Shown piece after piece: positions 53,730-63,224 of a stretch of 64,000 bases of DNA (its first letter is position 1; the number at the start of each line of letters is the position of its first letter). The notes beneath the pieces were generated by a model. The model worked only from the letters and a program-made list of their open reading frames with translations. It did not search any database and was not told where the DNA came from. This DNA is from Methylogaea oryzae (GTDB taxonomy: Bacteria > Pseudomonadota > Gammaproteobacteria > Methylococcales > Methylococcaceae). The translations under genes were made by a program, and so were the position numbers. Location: NCBI RefSeq assembly GCF_019669985.1, contig NZ_AP019782.1:1108501-1172500 (forward strand), given 5' to 3'.

Positions 53730-54341
53730 TTAGCGCCCTTCGGCGTATTCGCGGCGCAATCGTTCGCGGTTCAGCGTCAGCCACTGCAAGCCCATGTAGG
53801 GCACGGCGGAGCTGATATCGCCCCGTTCCATCATGTCCAGCAGCTCGGCGTATTCCACCACTTGCACCCGGATATCCTCGTGTTCCTCGGCCAAGCCGTG
53901 GATGCCGCCGATGCCGGTGCTGTCGACGATGCCGCAATAAAGCGTCAGCTTTTCCGAGGAGCCGCCGGGGCTGGTGTAGAACTCGCCTATCCGCAGCAGG
54001 TGCCGGACGGTGCAGCCGGCTTCTTCCAGCGCTTCGCGCCGGGCCACCTGATCGGGGGGCTCGTCTTCTTCGGCGACTCCCGCGATGATCTCCCACAGCC
54101 AGGGGCTCTCTCCCGCCCGCAATGCGCCCACGCGGAACTGCTGAATCAGCACGATCCGGTCTTGGACGGGATCGTAGGGAACCACCGCCACGCTGTCGCC
54201 CCGTTCGAATAGCTCGCGGGTCATCACCTCGCTCCAGCCGCCCCGAAACAGGGCATGGCGCAAGCGCAGCACGGCGATAGTGAAAAAACCTTGGTAGCGG
54301 GGGATTCGCTCGACGATTTCCCAGTCTGTGGGGGCGGGCAT
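53730..54341 (-). CDS. nudF: ADP-ribose pyrophosphatase (Nudix, NudF type)
   Basis: This 203-residue Nudix hydrolase cleaves ADP-ribose and similar sugar nucleotides. The Nudix box is complete: G-x5-E-x7-REALEEAG. It has the NudF-type domain with IVLIQQFRVGALRAGESPWL and YTSPGGSSEK. It is convergent with the secretin-like gene (15 bp apart). Confidence 0.9.
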   Translation of the reverse strand: MPAPTDWEIVERIPRYQGFFTIAVLRLRHALFRGGWSEVMTRELFERGDSVAVVPYDPVQDRIVLIQQFRVGALRAGESPWLWEIIAGVAEEDEPPDQVARREALEEAGCTVRHLLRIGEFYTSPGGSSEKLTLYCGIVDSTGIGGIHGLAEEHEDIRVQVVEYAELLDMMERGDISSAVPYMGLQWLTLNRERLRREYAEGR

Positions 54342-54435
54342 GGAAAGGTGCCGGTCAGCTAAGCGGAAGCGTACGGTGGGAGGAAGGCAGGGCTGGCGCG
54401 TTTCGGCCGCCGGAAAGCCGGCGGCCGCGGGCGGT

Positions 54436-54771
54436 TTAGGTGTTGCCGGTCATCTTCTCCACCGCGTCATACTGTCGTGCGGCGGCGGAGGAGGGGCTTT
54501 GAACTTGTTGGCTAACGTCGTCGTTACGGCGCTGATCGGCCTGGGGCGGTTCGGTGCTTTCGCTGTTCGCGTCGGCCAGGGCCTGTGCCTGGGCGCTGAT
54601 GCTCAGCCCGTTGGCGTCGCCGAGCCTGTTGGCGTTTTGCGTTGGAGCAACCGGACGCTGCGTTTCCGGCGGCGTCTCCGTGCGGGCTTGCGGCGGCGGC
54701 CGCTGCGCCGTGGCAGCGTTATACGCGGCTAAGCTGGCGCTGTTACTTAAAGCATCGCTGACGTTGAGCAT
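54436..54771 (-). CDS. Small Ala/Gln/Pro-rich protein of unknown function
   Basis: This 111-residue protein begins LNVSDALSNSASLAAYNAAT and has an Ala/Pro/Gln-rich disordered middle and SISAQAQALADANSES. It has no signal peptide, membrane helix or known domain. GAGGTGG stands just upstream of the start. The composition resembles small motility-linked or anti-sigma-like proteins, but I cannot assign a family. Confidence 0.6.
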   Translation of the reverse strand: MLNVSDALSNSASLAAYNAATAQRPPPQARTETPPETQRPVAPTQNANRLGDANGLSISAQAQALADANSESTEPPQADQRRNDDVSQQVQSPSSAAARQYDAVEKMTGNT

Positions 54772-55095
54772 GGGCCACCTCGCATTTATCCGTGGGATAA
54801 GTCCTTTAAAACCATGGTAATACTAGCACGCTCCGCCAAGGGACGGGTGGGAAAGGCGGCGAAATTGTGACGCTTCCCGCGGTTTATTTTCCTGGGCCGT
54901 GACCGGCGTTTGGCTCAGGCGGGGCGTGAGTACCCTCAGTATTTGTAAGCTTTTTTGTCGTTCGGGGCTTGTTTATTGCAAGAAGCCTTTGCCATACTAG
55001 CAAACACGCCTTTTGCAACGGGCCGCAGCGTCGCGGCGCGGCCGCAAACAACAAGAAAGACAAAGATTAGAGTTGCCCTGGCTGAGGTGAAATGT
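54772..55095. other. 324-bp divergent intergenic region
   Basis: This gap separates the small Ala/Gln-rich gene from the ODP-GGDEF/EAL operon and must carry both promoters. A short hairpin GGCTTG...AAGCC lies near 54966-54987, and an AT-rich stretch surrounds 54940-54960. I see no confident -10/-35 and no gene. Confidence 0.4.
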
Positions 55096-55872
55096 ATGCG
55101 CAATGTAACGCTCCATGAGTCCCGCGGACACCGGTTTGTTTTACTCAACGAAACCGAATCCGGAGAAGAGGAAGGCGTGCGTTCCAATCAATACCTGGTG
55201 ACGCACGAAGGCTGCGGCGTCCTGTTGGACCCGGGCGGTTTCGGCGTGATGCCCAGGGTGCTGGTGGAGATGCTGCGCTATGTGCAGCCGGATCAAATCA
55301 AGGCCGTGATCCTCTCTCACCAGGATCCCGACATCGTCGGCGGCCTGTCGACCTGGCTGGAGTTGCTGGACTCGCCGGTCTACGTGTCGCGCATCTGGGT
55401 ACGTTTTCTTCCCCATTACGGCATTGCCGGCATCAAGCGCTTTGTCGGCGTGCCGGACGAAGGCATGAGCCTGGACATCGCGCCCGGTTTCCGTCTGGAG
55501 CTGCTGCCGGCTCACTTCCTGCATTCCGAAGGGCAAATCAACGTCTACGATCCCATCGCCCGCGTGTTGTTCACCGGCGATATCGGCGCGGCCATGCTGC
55601 CGGACGACCAGGAGCACGAGTACGTGGACGATTTGGAAAGCCATTTGCCGCACATCGAATGGTTCCATCGCCGCTACATGTGCTCCAACAAGGCCGCCAG
55701 GCTTTGGGCCGAGCGGGTTTCGCGCCTGGACATCGATTTCATCGCCCCCCAGCATGGTCCGATTTACCGCGGCAAGGCGGTCAAGCAGTTCCTCGAATGG
55801 TTCGCCAACCTGCAATGCGGCATCGACCTCATGGAAGCCGCCGGCAGCTTTTCCCTGGAAGCAGCGCCATGA
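55096..55872 (+). CDS. Flavodiiron-like MBL-fold protein (oxygen-binding di-iron domain, ODP)
   Basis: This 258-residue metallo-beta-lactamase-fold protein is of the flavodiiron/ODP type. Metal-site residues are H75, D77 and D79 in SHQDPD, H143 in LHSEG, D162 in FTGDIG and H220 in PQHGPI. Position 80 is Ile rather than the His of the classic HxExDH motif. It has no flavodoxin domain, so it should be an O2 or NO sensor or scavenging partner rather than a complete reductase. The gene has a GAGGTGA site and overlaps the GGDEF-EAL gene by 4 nt (ATGA). Confidence 0.87.
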   Translation: MRNVTLHESRGHRFVLLNETESGEEEGVRSNQYLVTHEGCGVLLDPGGFGVMPRVLVEMLRYVQPDQIKAVILSHQDPDIVGGLSTWLELLDSPVYVSRIWVRFLPHYGIAGIKRFVGVPDEGMSLDIAPGFRLELLPAHFLHSEGQINVYDPIARVLFTGDIGAAMLPDDQEHEYVDDLESHLPHIEWFHRRYMCSNKAARLWAERVSRLDIDFIAPQHGPIYRGKAVKQFLEWFANLQCGIDLMEAAGSFSLEAAP

Positions 55873-58079
55873 TGGTTCCCCATCCCGCGGGAATATTGCC
55901 TTCCATCGATATCCACGGCTTGCCCGCCGAGCTGATCCCCGATCACTTGGAGCAGCTGCGCTTGGCGATGATGGAACGCTTCGCCGCCCTCAGCGAAAGC
56001 CAGAGCCGCACCCGCGCCTTCGGCCAGTACATCACCCACATGATCAACGACATGCACGACGACGTGGTGGGCGAGTTGACGCGGGCCTTGGACCAGGCGG
56101 AGGGTCAGGACGAAGTTTGCGAAATTCTCCAGCAGGTGCTGGTGCGCTGCGAAATGCTGCAGCAAGGCATCGAGCTCTTGTCCAACGAGCGGCAGCGCCA
56201 GTGGCACAAGAACGGCGATTTCATCCGCAAGGCCATGCTGTACTTCAACCAGACGGTGGAGGACCTGGCGTCCACGATCGTCAGCAAAGACCTGCTGGAA
56301 CGGCAGGGCAAAGTGCTGGAAAGCATCATCCTGTCCCACGAGCGCATTTCCCAGTGGAAGGATTTCGTTCAGGAAATCCTCGGTGATTTCCACAGCATTT
56401 TTCCCTTCGACTTTTTCTTCATCGCCTTCGCCGAAGAGAACGGGCTGACGCTGTACGTTTACTACATGGGCGACTACGCCGAGGACGAGCGGCGCGCGGC
56501 GCGGGAATTGTTGTCCGTGGAAATGCTCAATCAGCTGCAGCTGCCGGTGGACGCCGCCCTGGACGTGGAAGAGTTCCAGGTCATGGAAAGGCGCCGCCGC
56601 ACCCAGGTCAGCGATGTGGAGATGATTACCGTGGCGGTGCCGGAGCACGCGCCCAAGCTGGCCGGTATGCTGGGCGTGGCCTACGCCACCAGCATGTCGC
56701 ACAGCCCGCAGGAAGCGGCCATCATTCGCTCGATTCTTTCCGTGATGGTGATGGTGGTGGGCTCCAGCAAGGCCTTGTCGCGCACCATGTCGGAGCTGGA
56801 ATACCACTCGGTGCACGATCCCCTGACGGGCTTGCACAACCGCCGTTATTTCAGCGACATGCTGGAATACGAAATCGGCCGTTCGGAACGCCACGGCCAC
56901 GAGTTCTGCCTGTTGTTCTGCGACTTGGACGATTTCAAGGACATCAACGACTCGTACGGCCACCTGATGGGCGACCAGGCGTTGTGCGCCATCGGCGAAG
57001 CATTGAAGGCGGGGACGCGCAAAGGCGACGTGGTGGCGCGCATGGGGGGCGACGAATTCGCCCTTATCCTCACCGAAACCCGGCCGGAAAACGCGTTGCA
57101 GGTCGGGGAGAAGCTGCGTAGCGCCATTCGCAACATTCGCTTCGACGCGCCCGACGGCAAGCATTTCCACATCACCGTGTCCATCGGACTGATCGCCTAC
57201 CCGCGGGACGCCCAGACCATCACCGACATCATGGCGGGGGTGGACACCGCGCTGTATCGGGCCAAGGGCCTGGGCAAGGACGGCGTGTGCAATTTCGACG
57301 GGCTGGGCGACAACGTGCGCACGGTGCGCGACACCCGCAATTTCGCCGAAACCTTGCGCGAAGCCTTGAGCGACCAGCGCGTCGTGCCTTTCTTCCAGCC
57401 CATACTGGAAACCGCCACCGGCCGCATCCACGGCTTCGAGACGCTGGCGCGCATCTTGAACAAGGACGGCACCACCACGGCGGCGGGCGCGTTCATCGAC
57501 ACCATCAACAAATACGGGTTGGGGCGCGACCTGGATCGTTGCATGATCCACAAGACTTTCGAGGAGATGCGCCGCAAGTTGCACGTTCAGGACGGGCTGC
57601 GGGTGTTTATCAACCTGTCGCCCCAGGAGATCCAGGGGCGCAACATCCTCAGTTTCGCCGAACGCCTGTGCGAGGAAATGGCGCTGTCGCCCAGCCAGGT
57701 GGTGTTCGAAATCACCGAGCAGGACGCCATCAGCGACATGACCCATATGCGCCGCTTCCTCACCAACCTGCGCGCCAGCGGCTTCGCGTTCGCCCTGGAC
57801 GACTTCGGCAGCGGCTACAACTCCTTCCACTACCTGCGCGAACTGCACTTCGAGTACGTCAAAATCGACGGCGCTTTCGTGCGCAACATCATCAATTCCA
57901 AGGTGGATTACGCCTTGGTCAATCACCTTACCCATTTGTGCCGCGACCTGGGCATGCTGACCATCGGCGAGTTTGTCGAGGGTCCGGAGATCTTGGCCGC
58001 CATGCGGGACATCGGCATCGATTTCGCCCAGGGCTATTTCCTGGGCATGCCGTTGCCGGAGATTCGTAAGGAAAATTAG
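55869..58079 (+). CDS. GGDEF-EAL cyclic-di-GMP enzyme coupled to the ODP sensor
   Basis: This 736-residue soluble protein has a long N-terminal region (about 1-310) with heptad-like helices and a possible GAF-like domain near 165-280. The GGDEF domain has the signature at residues 393-397 and looks active. The EAL domain has ETL at 524-526 but keeps FINLSP, FEITEQ, LDDFGSGYNS, VKIDG, EFVEG and AQGYFLG. It could both make and break c-di-GMP. Its start overlaps the ODP gene, so the ODP protein is the probable sensor input. Confidence 0.92.
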   Translation: MMVPHPAGILPSIDIHGLPAELIPDHLEQLRLAMMERFAALSESQSRTRAFGQYITHMINDMHDDVVGELTRALDQAEGQDEVCEILQQVLVRCEMLQQGIELLSNERQRQWHKNGDFIRKAMLYFNQTVEDLASTIVSKDLLERQGKVLESIILSHERISQWKDFVQEILGDFHSIFPFDFFFIAFAEENGLTLYVYYMGDYAEDERRAARELLSVEMLNQLQLPVDAALDVEEFQVMERRRRTQVSDVEMITVAVPEHAPKLAGMLGVAYATSMSHSPQEAAIIRSILSVMVMVVGSSKALSRTMSELEYHSVHDPLTGLHNRRYFSDMLEYEIGRSERHGHEFCLLFCDLDDFKDINDSYGHLMGDQALCAIGEALKAGTRKGDVVARMGGDEFALILTETRPENALQVGEKLRSAIRNIRFDAPDGKHFHITVSIGLIAYPRDAQTITDIMAGVDTALYRAKGLGKDGVCNFDGLGDNVRTVRDTRNFAETLREALSDQRVVPFFQPILETATGRIHGFETLARILNKDGTTTAAGAFIDTINKYGLGRDLDRCMIHKTFEEMRRKLHVQDGLRVFINLSPQEIQGRNILSFAERLCEEMALSPSQVVFEITEQDAISDMTHMRRFLTNLRASGFAFALDDFGSGYNSFHYLRELHFEYVKIDGAFVRNIINSKVDYALVNHLTHLCRDLGMLTIGEFVEGPEILAAMRDIGIDFAQGYFLGMPLPEIRKEN

Positions 58080-58109
58080 GCGGGGAGGTTGCCGGGCGGG
58101 CGCAAGGGA

Positions 58110-58778
58110 TTACGGCGGAGCGTCCCCGGACGCCGCCGGTTTGCGGGCCCGATACAAGCGCAGGGTGCCGGACACCGTTCCGTAACAAGCCGTTTCCTCC
58201 ACCGGCCGAAAGCCGGCTTCTTGCATGAACGCCGGCAACAAACCGTCGACGGCGTCGGCGATTTCCTCGAAGCGGCGCACCAGCAGCGCAATCAGCGCCA
58301 TGCGGCGGTTGTGCGGCCGGCCGAAGTCGGCCACGTGCAGTTCGCCGCCGGGTTTGAGGACGCGAAACGCCTCCCTTAGCGCCCGCTGTTTGTCGTTCCG
58401 CTTCAGGTGATGCAGCATGAGGCTGGCGAAGACCCGGTCGAAAGAGCCGTCCGGATAAGGCAGGCGGACGGCCGTGCCCAAGTCCAGGATGATGCCGGCC
58501 TCCGCCCGCAGGGCCTTGTCGCGGGCAATGGCCAATATCTTCGCGTCCGCGTCCAAGCCGTGGACTTCGGCGTCGGGCTGGGCTTGTTGCAGCAGGAGGG
58601 TGAGGGTGGCCGTGCCGCAACCCATATCCAGCAGCCTTTGGCCGGGCTGGAGGCGGGCCTGTGCCACCAACGCGCCTTTGATGCGGGCCTCGGGATACAG
58701 GCCCGCCATGAAGCGGTCGTACCAGGGCGTCAGCCGGTGGAAATGAAACGCCGGGATGTAATCGCCCTGTTGTTGCAT
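58110..58778 (-). CDS. SAM-dependent class I methyltransferase
   Basis: This 222-residue enzyme has the SAM motif LLDMGCGTATLTLLL near 50-64, the acidic D-x-D at motif II (GLDADAKIL), and LPYPDGSFDRVFASLML with LHHL. It belongs to the UbiE/Methyltransf_11 group and might act on a small metabolite or quinone; the substrate cannot be named. It ends 30 bp from the GGDEF-EAL stop and starts 14 bp after the cusA stop, so it may be the last gene of the cus transcript. Confidence 0.87.
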   Translation of the reverse strand: MQQQGDYIPAFHFHRLTPWYDRFMAGLYPEARIKGALVAQARLQPGQRLLDMGCGTATLTLLLQQAQPDAEVHGLDADAKILAIARDKALRAEAGIILDLGTAVRLPYPDGSFDRVFASLMLHHLKRNDKQRALREAFRVLKPGGELHVADFGRPHNRRMALIALLVRRFEEIADAVDGLLPAFMQEAGFRPVEETACYGTVSGTLRLYRARKPAASGDAPP

Positions 58779-58792
58779 GATCGCCGCTCCCG

Positions 58793-61700
58793 TTAGTCGG
58801 ACAAGCCGGCGTCGCCGGCTCCCTGTCCGTCGTTGCGTAGGCCGTAGCCTTTAATCAAAGCATACAACGCCGGAATCACCAGCAAAGTCAGCAGCGACGA
58901 CGACACCATGCCGCCGATCATGGGCGCGGCGATGCGGCGCATCACCTCGGAGCCTGTGCCTTCGCCCCACATGATGGGCAGCAGGCCCGCCATGATCGCC
59001 ACCACCGTCATCATTTTCGGCCGCACCCGCTCCACCGCGCCTTCCATGACGGCGTCGTACAGATCGGCGGCCGTCGTCCGGCCTTGCGCCTGGCGCTGGC
59101 GCCAGGCCTGTTCCAGGTAAATCAGCATCACCACGCCGGTTTCCGCCGCCACCCCGGCCAGGGCGATGAAGCCCACCCCCACAGCGATGCTGAGGTTGTA
59201 GTCCAGCAGCCACAGCAGCCAGACGCCGCCCACCAGGGCGAAGGGCAGGGACAGCATGACGATGAGGGTGTCCGCGATGTTGCGGAAATTGAGGTAAAGC
59301 AGCAGGAAGATCACCAGCAGCGTCACCGGCACCACCAGCTTGAGCTTGGCCTCGGCCCGCTGCAGGTATTCGAACTGGCCGCTCCACGTCACGTAATAGC
59401 CGGGCGGAAAGGCCACTTGCTCGCTCACGGCGCGCTGGGCGTCGGCCACGTAGCCGCCGATGTCGCGGCCGCGGATGTCGACGAACACATAGGCGGAGAG
59501 CAGGGCGTTTTCCGTGCGGATGGCGGTGGGGCCTTGCGCCAGGGACAACTTCGCCAATTGGCCCAGGGGCAGCATGGCGCCGGCCGGCAGCGGCACCAGC
59601 ACCTGGCTGGCGATCCTATCGGGCGAGTCGCGCAGTTCGCGCGGATAGCGCACGATGACGCCGTAGCGCTCGCGGCCTTCCACCGTGGTGGTCACTTGCT
59701 CGCCGCCCAGGGCGGCGGCTATCACGTCCTGCAACTCGCCTATGCCTAAGCCGTAGCGGGCCAGTTGCAATCGGTCCGGCTCGATGTTGAGGTAATAGCC
59801 GCCGGTGACCCGTTCCGCATAGGCGCTGGCGGTGCCGGGCACGGTTTTCACCGCCGCTTCGACGGCCTTGGCCAAGCGCTCCATTTCCCCCAGATCCTTG
59901 CCGAACACCTTGACGCCCACCGGTGTGCGGATACCGGTGGAGAGCATGTCGATGCGGTTCTTGATGGGCATGGTCCAGGCGTTGCTGACGCCGGGGATTT
60001 GCAGGGCCGCGTCCATTTCGGCGATGAGCCGGTCGGTACTCATGCCGGGTCGCCATTGCTCCCGGGGCTTGAGGTTGACCACCGTTTCGGACATTTCCAG
60101 CGGCGCCGGATCGGTGGCGGTGGCGGCGCGGCCGGCCTTGCCGAACACCGACTCCACCTCGGGGAAGCTCTTGATGATGCGGTCCTGGGTTTGCAGCAGT
60201 TCCGCCGCCTTGGTCACCGACAGCCCCGGCAGGCTGATGGGCATGAACAGCAGCGTGCCCTCGTTGAGGGTGGGCATGAATTCGCTGCCCAGCCGCGCGG
60301 CGGGATAGACGGAGGCCGCCAGGGCCAGGCCGGCCAGGGCCAGGGTGGTTTTCCGGCGCCCCAGCACCCAGCCGATGAGCGGCCGGTAGAGGCGGATCAA
60401 CACGCGGTTCAGCGGATTTTCGCTTTCCGGCACGATGCGGCCGCGGATGAACAGGTTCATCAGCACCGGCACCAGGGTCACGGACAGCAGCGCCGCCGCC
60501 GCCATGGCGAAAGTTTTCGTATAGGCCAGCGGCTTGAACAGCCGGCCTTCCTGCTCTTCCAGGGCGAACACCGGCAGGAAGGACACGGTGATTACAGCCA
60601 AGCTGAAGAACAGCGCCGGCCCCACCTCCTTGGCGGCGGCGATGAGCACGGCCAGCCGGTTGTCGTCCGGCCCGGCCCGTTCCAGATGCTTGTGGGCGTT
60701 TTCGATCATGACGATGGCGGCGTCCACCATGGCGCCGATGGCGATGGCGACGCCCCCTAAGCTCATGATGTTGGCGTTGATGCCCATGGCCTGCATGACG
60801 ACGAAAGCCGCCAGTATGCCCACCGGCAACATCACCACTGCCACCAAGGCGCTGCGCAGGTGGAACAGGAACAGGGCGCAGACCGTAGCCACCACCAGGC
60901 TTTCCTCCAGCAGCTTGCCGCGCAGGTTGGCGATGGCCGCCAGGATCAGCCGCGAGCGGTCGTAGACCGGCTGGATGCTCACGCCCTGGGGTAGGCCGCG
61001 GCCGATTTCCGCCAGCTTGGCCTTGAGGTTGTCGATGACCGTCAAGGCGTTCTGGCCGTAGCGGGCCAGGGCGATGCCCGACACCGCCTCGCCCTCGCCG
61101 TTGAGCTCGGTGATGCCGCGCCGCTCCGCCGGCCCCAGTTCCACCCGCGCCACGTCTTTCAGCAGCACCGGCACGCCGTTCTCGGCTTTCAGCGGCAGGC
61201 TTTCGATGTCTTCCACGCCGCGCAGATAGCCCTTGCCGCGCACCATGTACTCGGTCTCGGCCATCTCGATCACCCGCCCGCCCACGTCGCGGTTGCCGCT
61301 GCTGATCGCCTCGCCCAGGCGCGCCAAGGGAATGCCGTAGGCTTGCAGGCGGCGCGGGTCGGCCACCACCTGGTATTGCTTGACGAAGCCGCCGACGCCG
61401 GCGACTTCCGCGACTCCATGTGCCTTGCTGAGCTGGTAGCGCAGGAACCAGTCCTGGATGCTGCGCAGCTCCGCCAGCGTTTGCCGCGCCCCCAGCACGG
61501 CGTACTGGAACACCCAGCCCACGCCGCTGGCGTCCGGCCCCAGGCTGGGCGCCACGCCCATAGGCAAGCGGCTGGCGGCGAAACTGAGGTATTCCAGCAC
61601 CCGCGAGCGGGCCCAATAGACGTCGGTGCCGTCCTCGAATATGACGTAGACGAAGGACGCGCCGAAGAAGGAAAAGCCCCGCACCACCTTGGAACGGGGC

Positions 61701-61927
61701 ACGCTGAGCATGGCCGTGGTGAGCGGGTAGGTGACCTGATCCTCCACCACCTGCGGCGCCTGGCCCGGATAGTCGGTGTAGAGGATCACCTGGGTGTCGG
61801 ACAAATCCGGCAGGGCGTCCAACGGCGTTTTCAACACCGCATGGATGCCGGCGGCGATGAGCAGCAGCGTGCCCAGCAGCACCAAAAATGAGTTGCGGGC
61901 GGACCATTCGATGAGTCGGCCGAGCAT
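58793..61927 (-). CDS. cusA: CusA-type Cu(I)/Ag(I) RND efflux pump
   Basis: This 1044-residue heavy-metal RND transporter has the usual 12 membrane helices and two large periplasmic domains. Met562, Met612 and Met661 correspond in context (LLFMP, PLEMSE, RIDMLSTG) and in spacing (50 and 49 residues) to the three metal-binding Met of E. coli CusA (573, 623, 672). Cu(I)/Ag(I) are therefore its likely substrates rather than Zn/Co/Cd. It pumps from periplasm or cytoplasm through CusC. It starts 1 nt after cusB. Confidence 0.95.
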   Translation of the reverse strand: MLGRLIEWSARNSFLVLLGTLLLIAAGIHAVLKTPLDALPDLSDTQVILYTDYPGQAPQVVEDQVTYPLTTAMLSVPRSKVVRGFSFFGASFVYVIFEDGTDVYWARSRVLEYLSFAASRLPMGVAPSLGPDASGVGWVFQYAVLGARQTLAELRSIQDWFLRYQLSKAHGVAEVAGVGGFVKQYQVVADPRRLQAYGIPLARLGEAISSGNRDVGGRVIEMAETEYMVRGKGYLRGVEDIESLPLKAENGVPVLLKDVARVELGPAERRGITELNGEGEAVSGIALARYGQNALTVIDNLKAKLAEIGRGLPQGVSIQPVYDRSRLILAAIANLRGKLLEESLVVATVCALFLFHLRSALVAVVMLPVGILAAFVVMQAMGINANIMSLGGVAIAIGAMVDAAIVMIENAHKHLERAGPDDNRLAVLIAAAKEVGPALFFSLAVITVSFLPVFALEEQEGRLFKPLAYTKTFAMAAAALLSVTLVPVLMNLFIRGRIVPESENPLNRVLIRLYRPLIGWVLGRRKTTLALAGLALAASVYPAARLGSEFMPTLNEGTLLFMPISLPGLSVTKAAELLQTQDRIIKSFPEVESVFGKAGRAATATDPAPLEMSETVVNLKPREQWRPGMSTDRLIAEMDAALQIPGVSNAWTMPIKNRIDMLSTGIRTPVGVKVFGKDLGEMERLAKAVEAAVKTVPGTASAYAERVTGGYYLNIEPDRLQLARYGLGIGELQDVIAAALGGEQVTTTVEGRERYGVIVRYPRELRDSPDRIASQVLVPLPAGAMLPLGQLAKLSLAQGPTAIRTENALLSAYVFVDIRGRDIGGYVADAQRAVSEQVAFPPGYYVTWSGQFEYLQRAEAKLKLVVPVTLLVIFLLLYLNFRNIADTLIVMLSLPFALVGGVWLLWLLDYNLSIAVGVGFIALAGVAAETGVVMLIYLEQAWRQRQAQGRTTAADLYDAVMEGAVERVRPKMMTVVAIMAGLLPIMWGEGTGSEVMRRIAAPMIGGMVSSSLLTLLVIPALYALIKGYGLRNDGQGAGDAGLSD

Positions 61928-61928
61928 G

Positions 61929-63224
61929 TCAGTGGCCTCCGTGTTCGCTGTGGTCGGCGTGCGATGCCGGCGCCGCCTTCGTGTCGGCGGCGTTGAAAGC
62001 GCCGAAGGCCCCCTTCAAATTGCTCTCCGCGTCGATCAGGAACTGGGCGCCGACCACCACCTTGTCGCCGGCTTGCAGCCCGTCCAGCACCTCGACGGCG
62101 TCGTCGCCGCGCAGGCCCAGGCGGACCTCCCTGGGTTCGTAGCGCCCGTCGCCCTGGTCCAGCAAAACCGCCGTGCGCCGGCCGCTGTCCAACACGGCGG
62201 ATGTCGGGATCGCCAGCGCTGGCCTGGGTTGGGCGGCCAGCTCCACCTGGGCGTACATCATGGGCTTGAGCAAGCCGTCCGGGTTGTCCAGTTCCAGCCG
62301 CACTTTCACCGTGCGGGTGGCGGCGTCCAGGGCCGGATAGACGAAATCCACCTTGGCGGGGAAGGTCCGGCCGGGATAGGCGTCCAGCTTCACCTCGGCG
62401 GTTTGGCCGGGGGCGATGAGGCCGATTTCCTGCTCGTATACCTGGGCGACGACCCAGATTTTGGACAGGTCGGCGATGTGGAACAGCGTTGCGCCCGCCG
62501 CCGCTTTCATGCCGGCCACGGCGTCTTTTTCCATGACCACGCCGTCCGCCGGTGAGCGCACGGTGAGGGTGCGCAAGGCCGCGCCCCGTTGTTCCAGCGC
62601 GCGCAGGTCCCCGGCGGCGATGCCCCAGTTGCGCAGGCGCTCCAGGCTGCCCTGGGCCAGGTTTTCCATGCCGGCCCGGGCGATCTCGCCGCTTTCCGCC
62701 AGCATGTTTTGGCCGCTGCGGGCGATGAGGTATTCGCGTTGGGCGGCCAGCAGTTCGGGGCTGTACAGTTCGAACAGGGGTTGGCCTTTTTTCACCCGCT
62801 GGCCGGTGGCGTTGACGTGGAGCTTTTCGATGTAGCCGTCGAATTTGAGGGCGACGTTGTACAAGCGCCGTTCGTCCGCTTCCACCACGCCGACGGCGCG
62901 CACCGTGCGGGCCAGGTCGCGCAATTCGGCCAAGGCGGTGGCGACGCCGAGCTTTTGCACCTTGTCCGGGCCGAGGCTTACCGTGCCGGGGGCGGCGGCC
63001 GGCGCTGCCTTCTCCGCGTAGACCGGCGTGTAATCCATGCCCATTTCATCCTTCATCGGCACGGGCGAGGTGACGGCGGGATTCATGGGATGACGGTAAT
63101 AAAGCGGCGTCGGCGCCGCCGCTATGCCCGTCGCGGCGGGTTCCGGCCGGGGCGCGAGCCGGTAGCCGGCGACGGCTCCGATACCCAGGGCGATCAGCAG
63201 CAGCGTCAAGGTTTTAACGCTCAT
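61929..63224 (-). CDS. cusB: CusB-type membrane-fusion protein
   Basis: This 431-residue periplasmic adaptor (start MSVKTLT chosen at 63224, overlapping the cusC stop by ATGA) has an N-terminal anchor helix, a heavy-metal-binding domain YYRHPMNP...MKDEMGMDYTPVY with several Met/His, the lipoyl/barrel and helical hairpin domains, and a short His-rich C-terminus (HADHSEHGGH). It links CusA to CusC and may deliver copper to the pump. The middle gene of cusCBA. Confidence 0.94.
   Translation of the reverse strand: MSVKTLTLLLIALGIGAVAGYRLAPRPEPAATGIAAAPTPLYYRHPMNPAVTSPVPMKDEMGMDYTPVYAEKAAPAAAPGTVSLGPDKVQKLGVATALAELRDLARTVRAVGVVEADERRLYNVALKFDGYIEKLHVNATGQRVKKGQPLFELYSPELLAAQREYLIARSGQNMLAESGEIARAGMENLAQGSLERLRNWGIAAGDLRALEQRGAALRTLTVRSPADGVVMEKDAVAGMKAAAGATLFHIADLSKIWVVAQVYEQEIGLIAPGQTAEVKLDAYPGRTFPAKVDFVYPALDAATRTVKVRLELDNPDGLLKPMMYAQVELAAQPRPALAIPTSAVLDSGRRTAVLLDQGDGRYEPREVRLGLRGDDAVEVLDGLQAGDKVVVGAQFLIDAESNLKGAFGAFNAADTKAAPASHADHSEHGGH

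Noticed and set aside
55764-57935. 723-codon open frame on the minus strand opposite the GGDEF-EAL gene
   Set aside because: It is antisense to a gene with complete catalytic motifs; its translation is His/Gln/Val-rich low complexity, as expected for a shadow frame in high-GC DNA.
59616-61907. 763-codon minus-strand frame inside cusA
   Set aside because: It is an alternative frame of cusA with Arg/Gly-rich translation; the cusA frame has all RND features.
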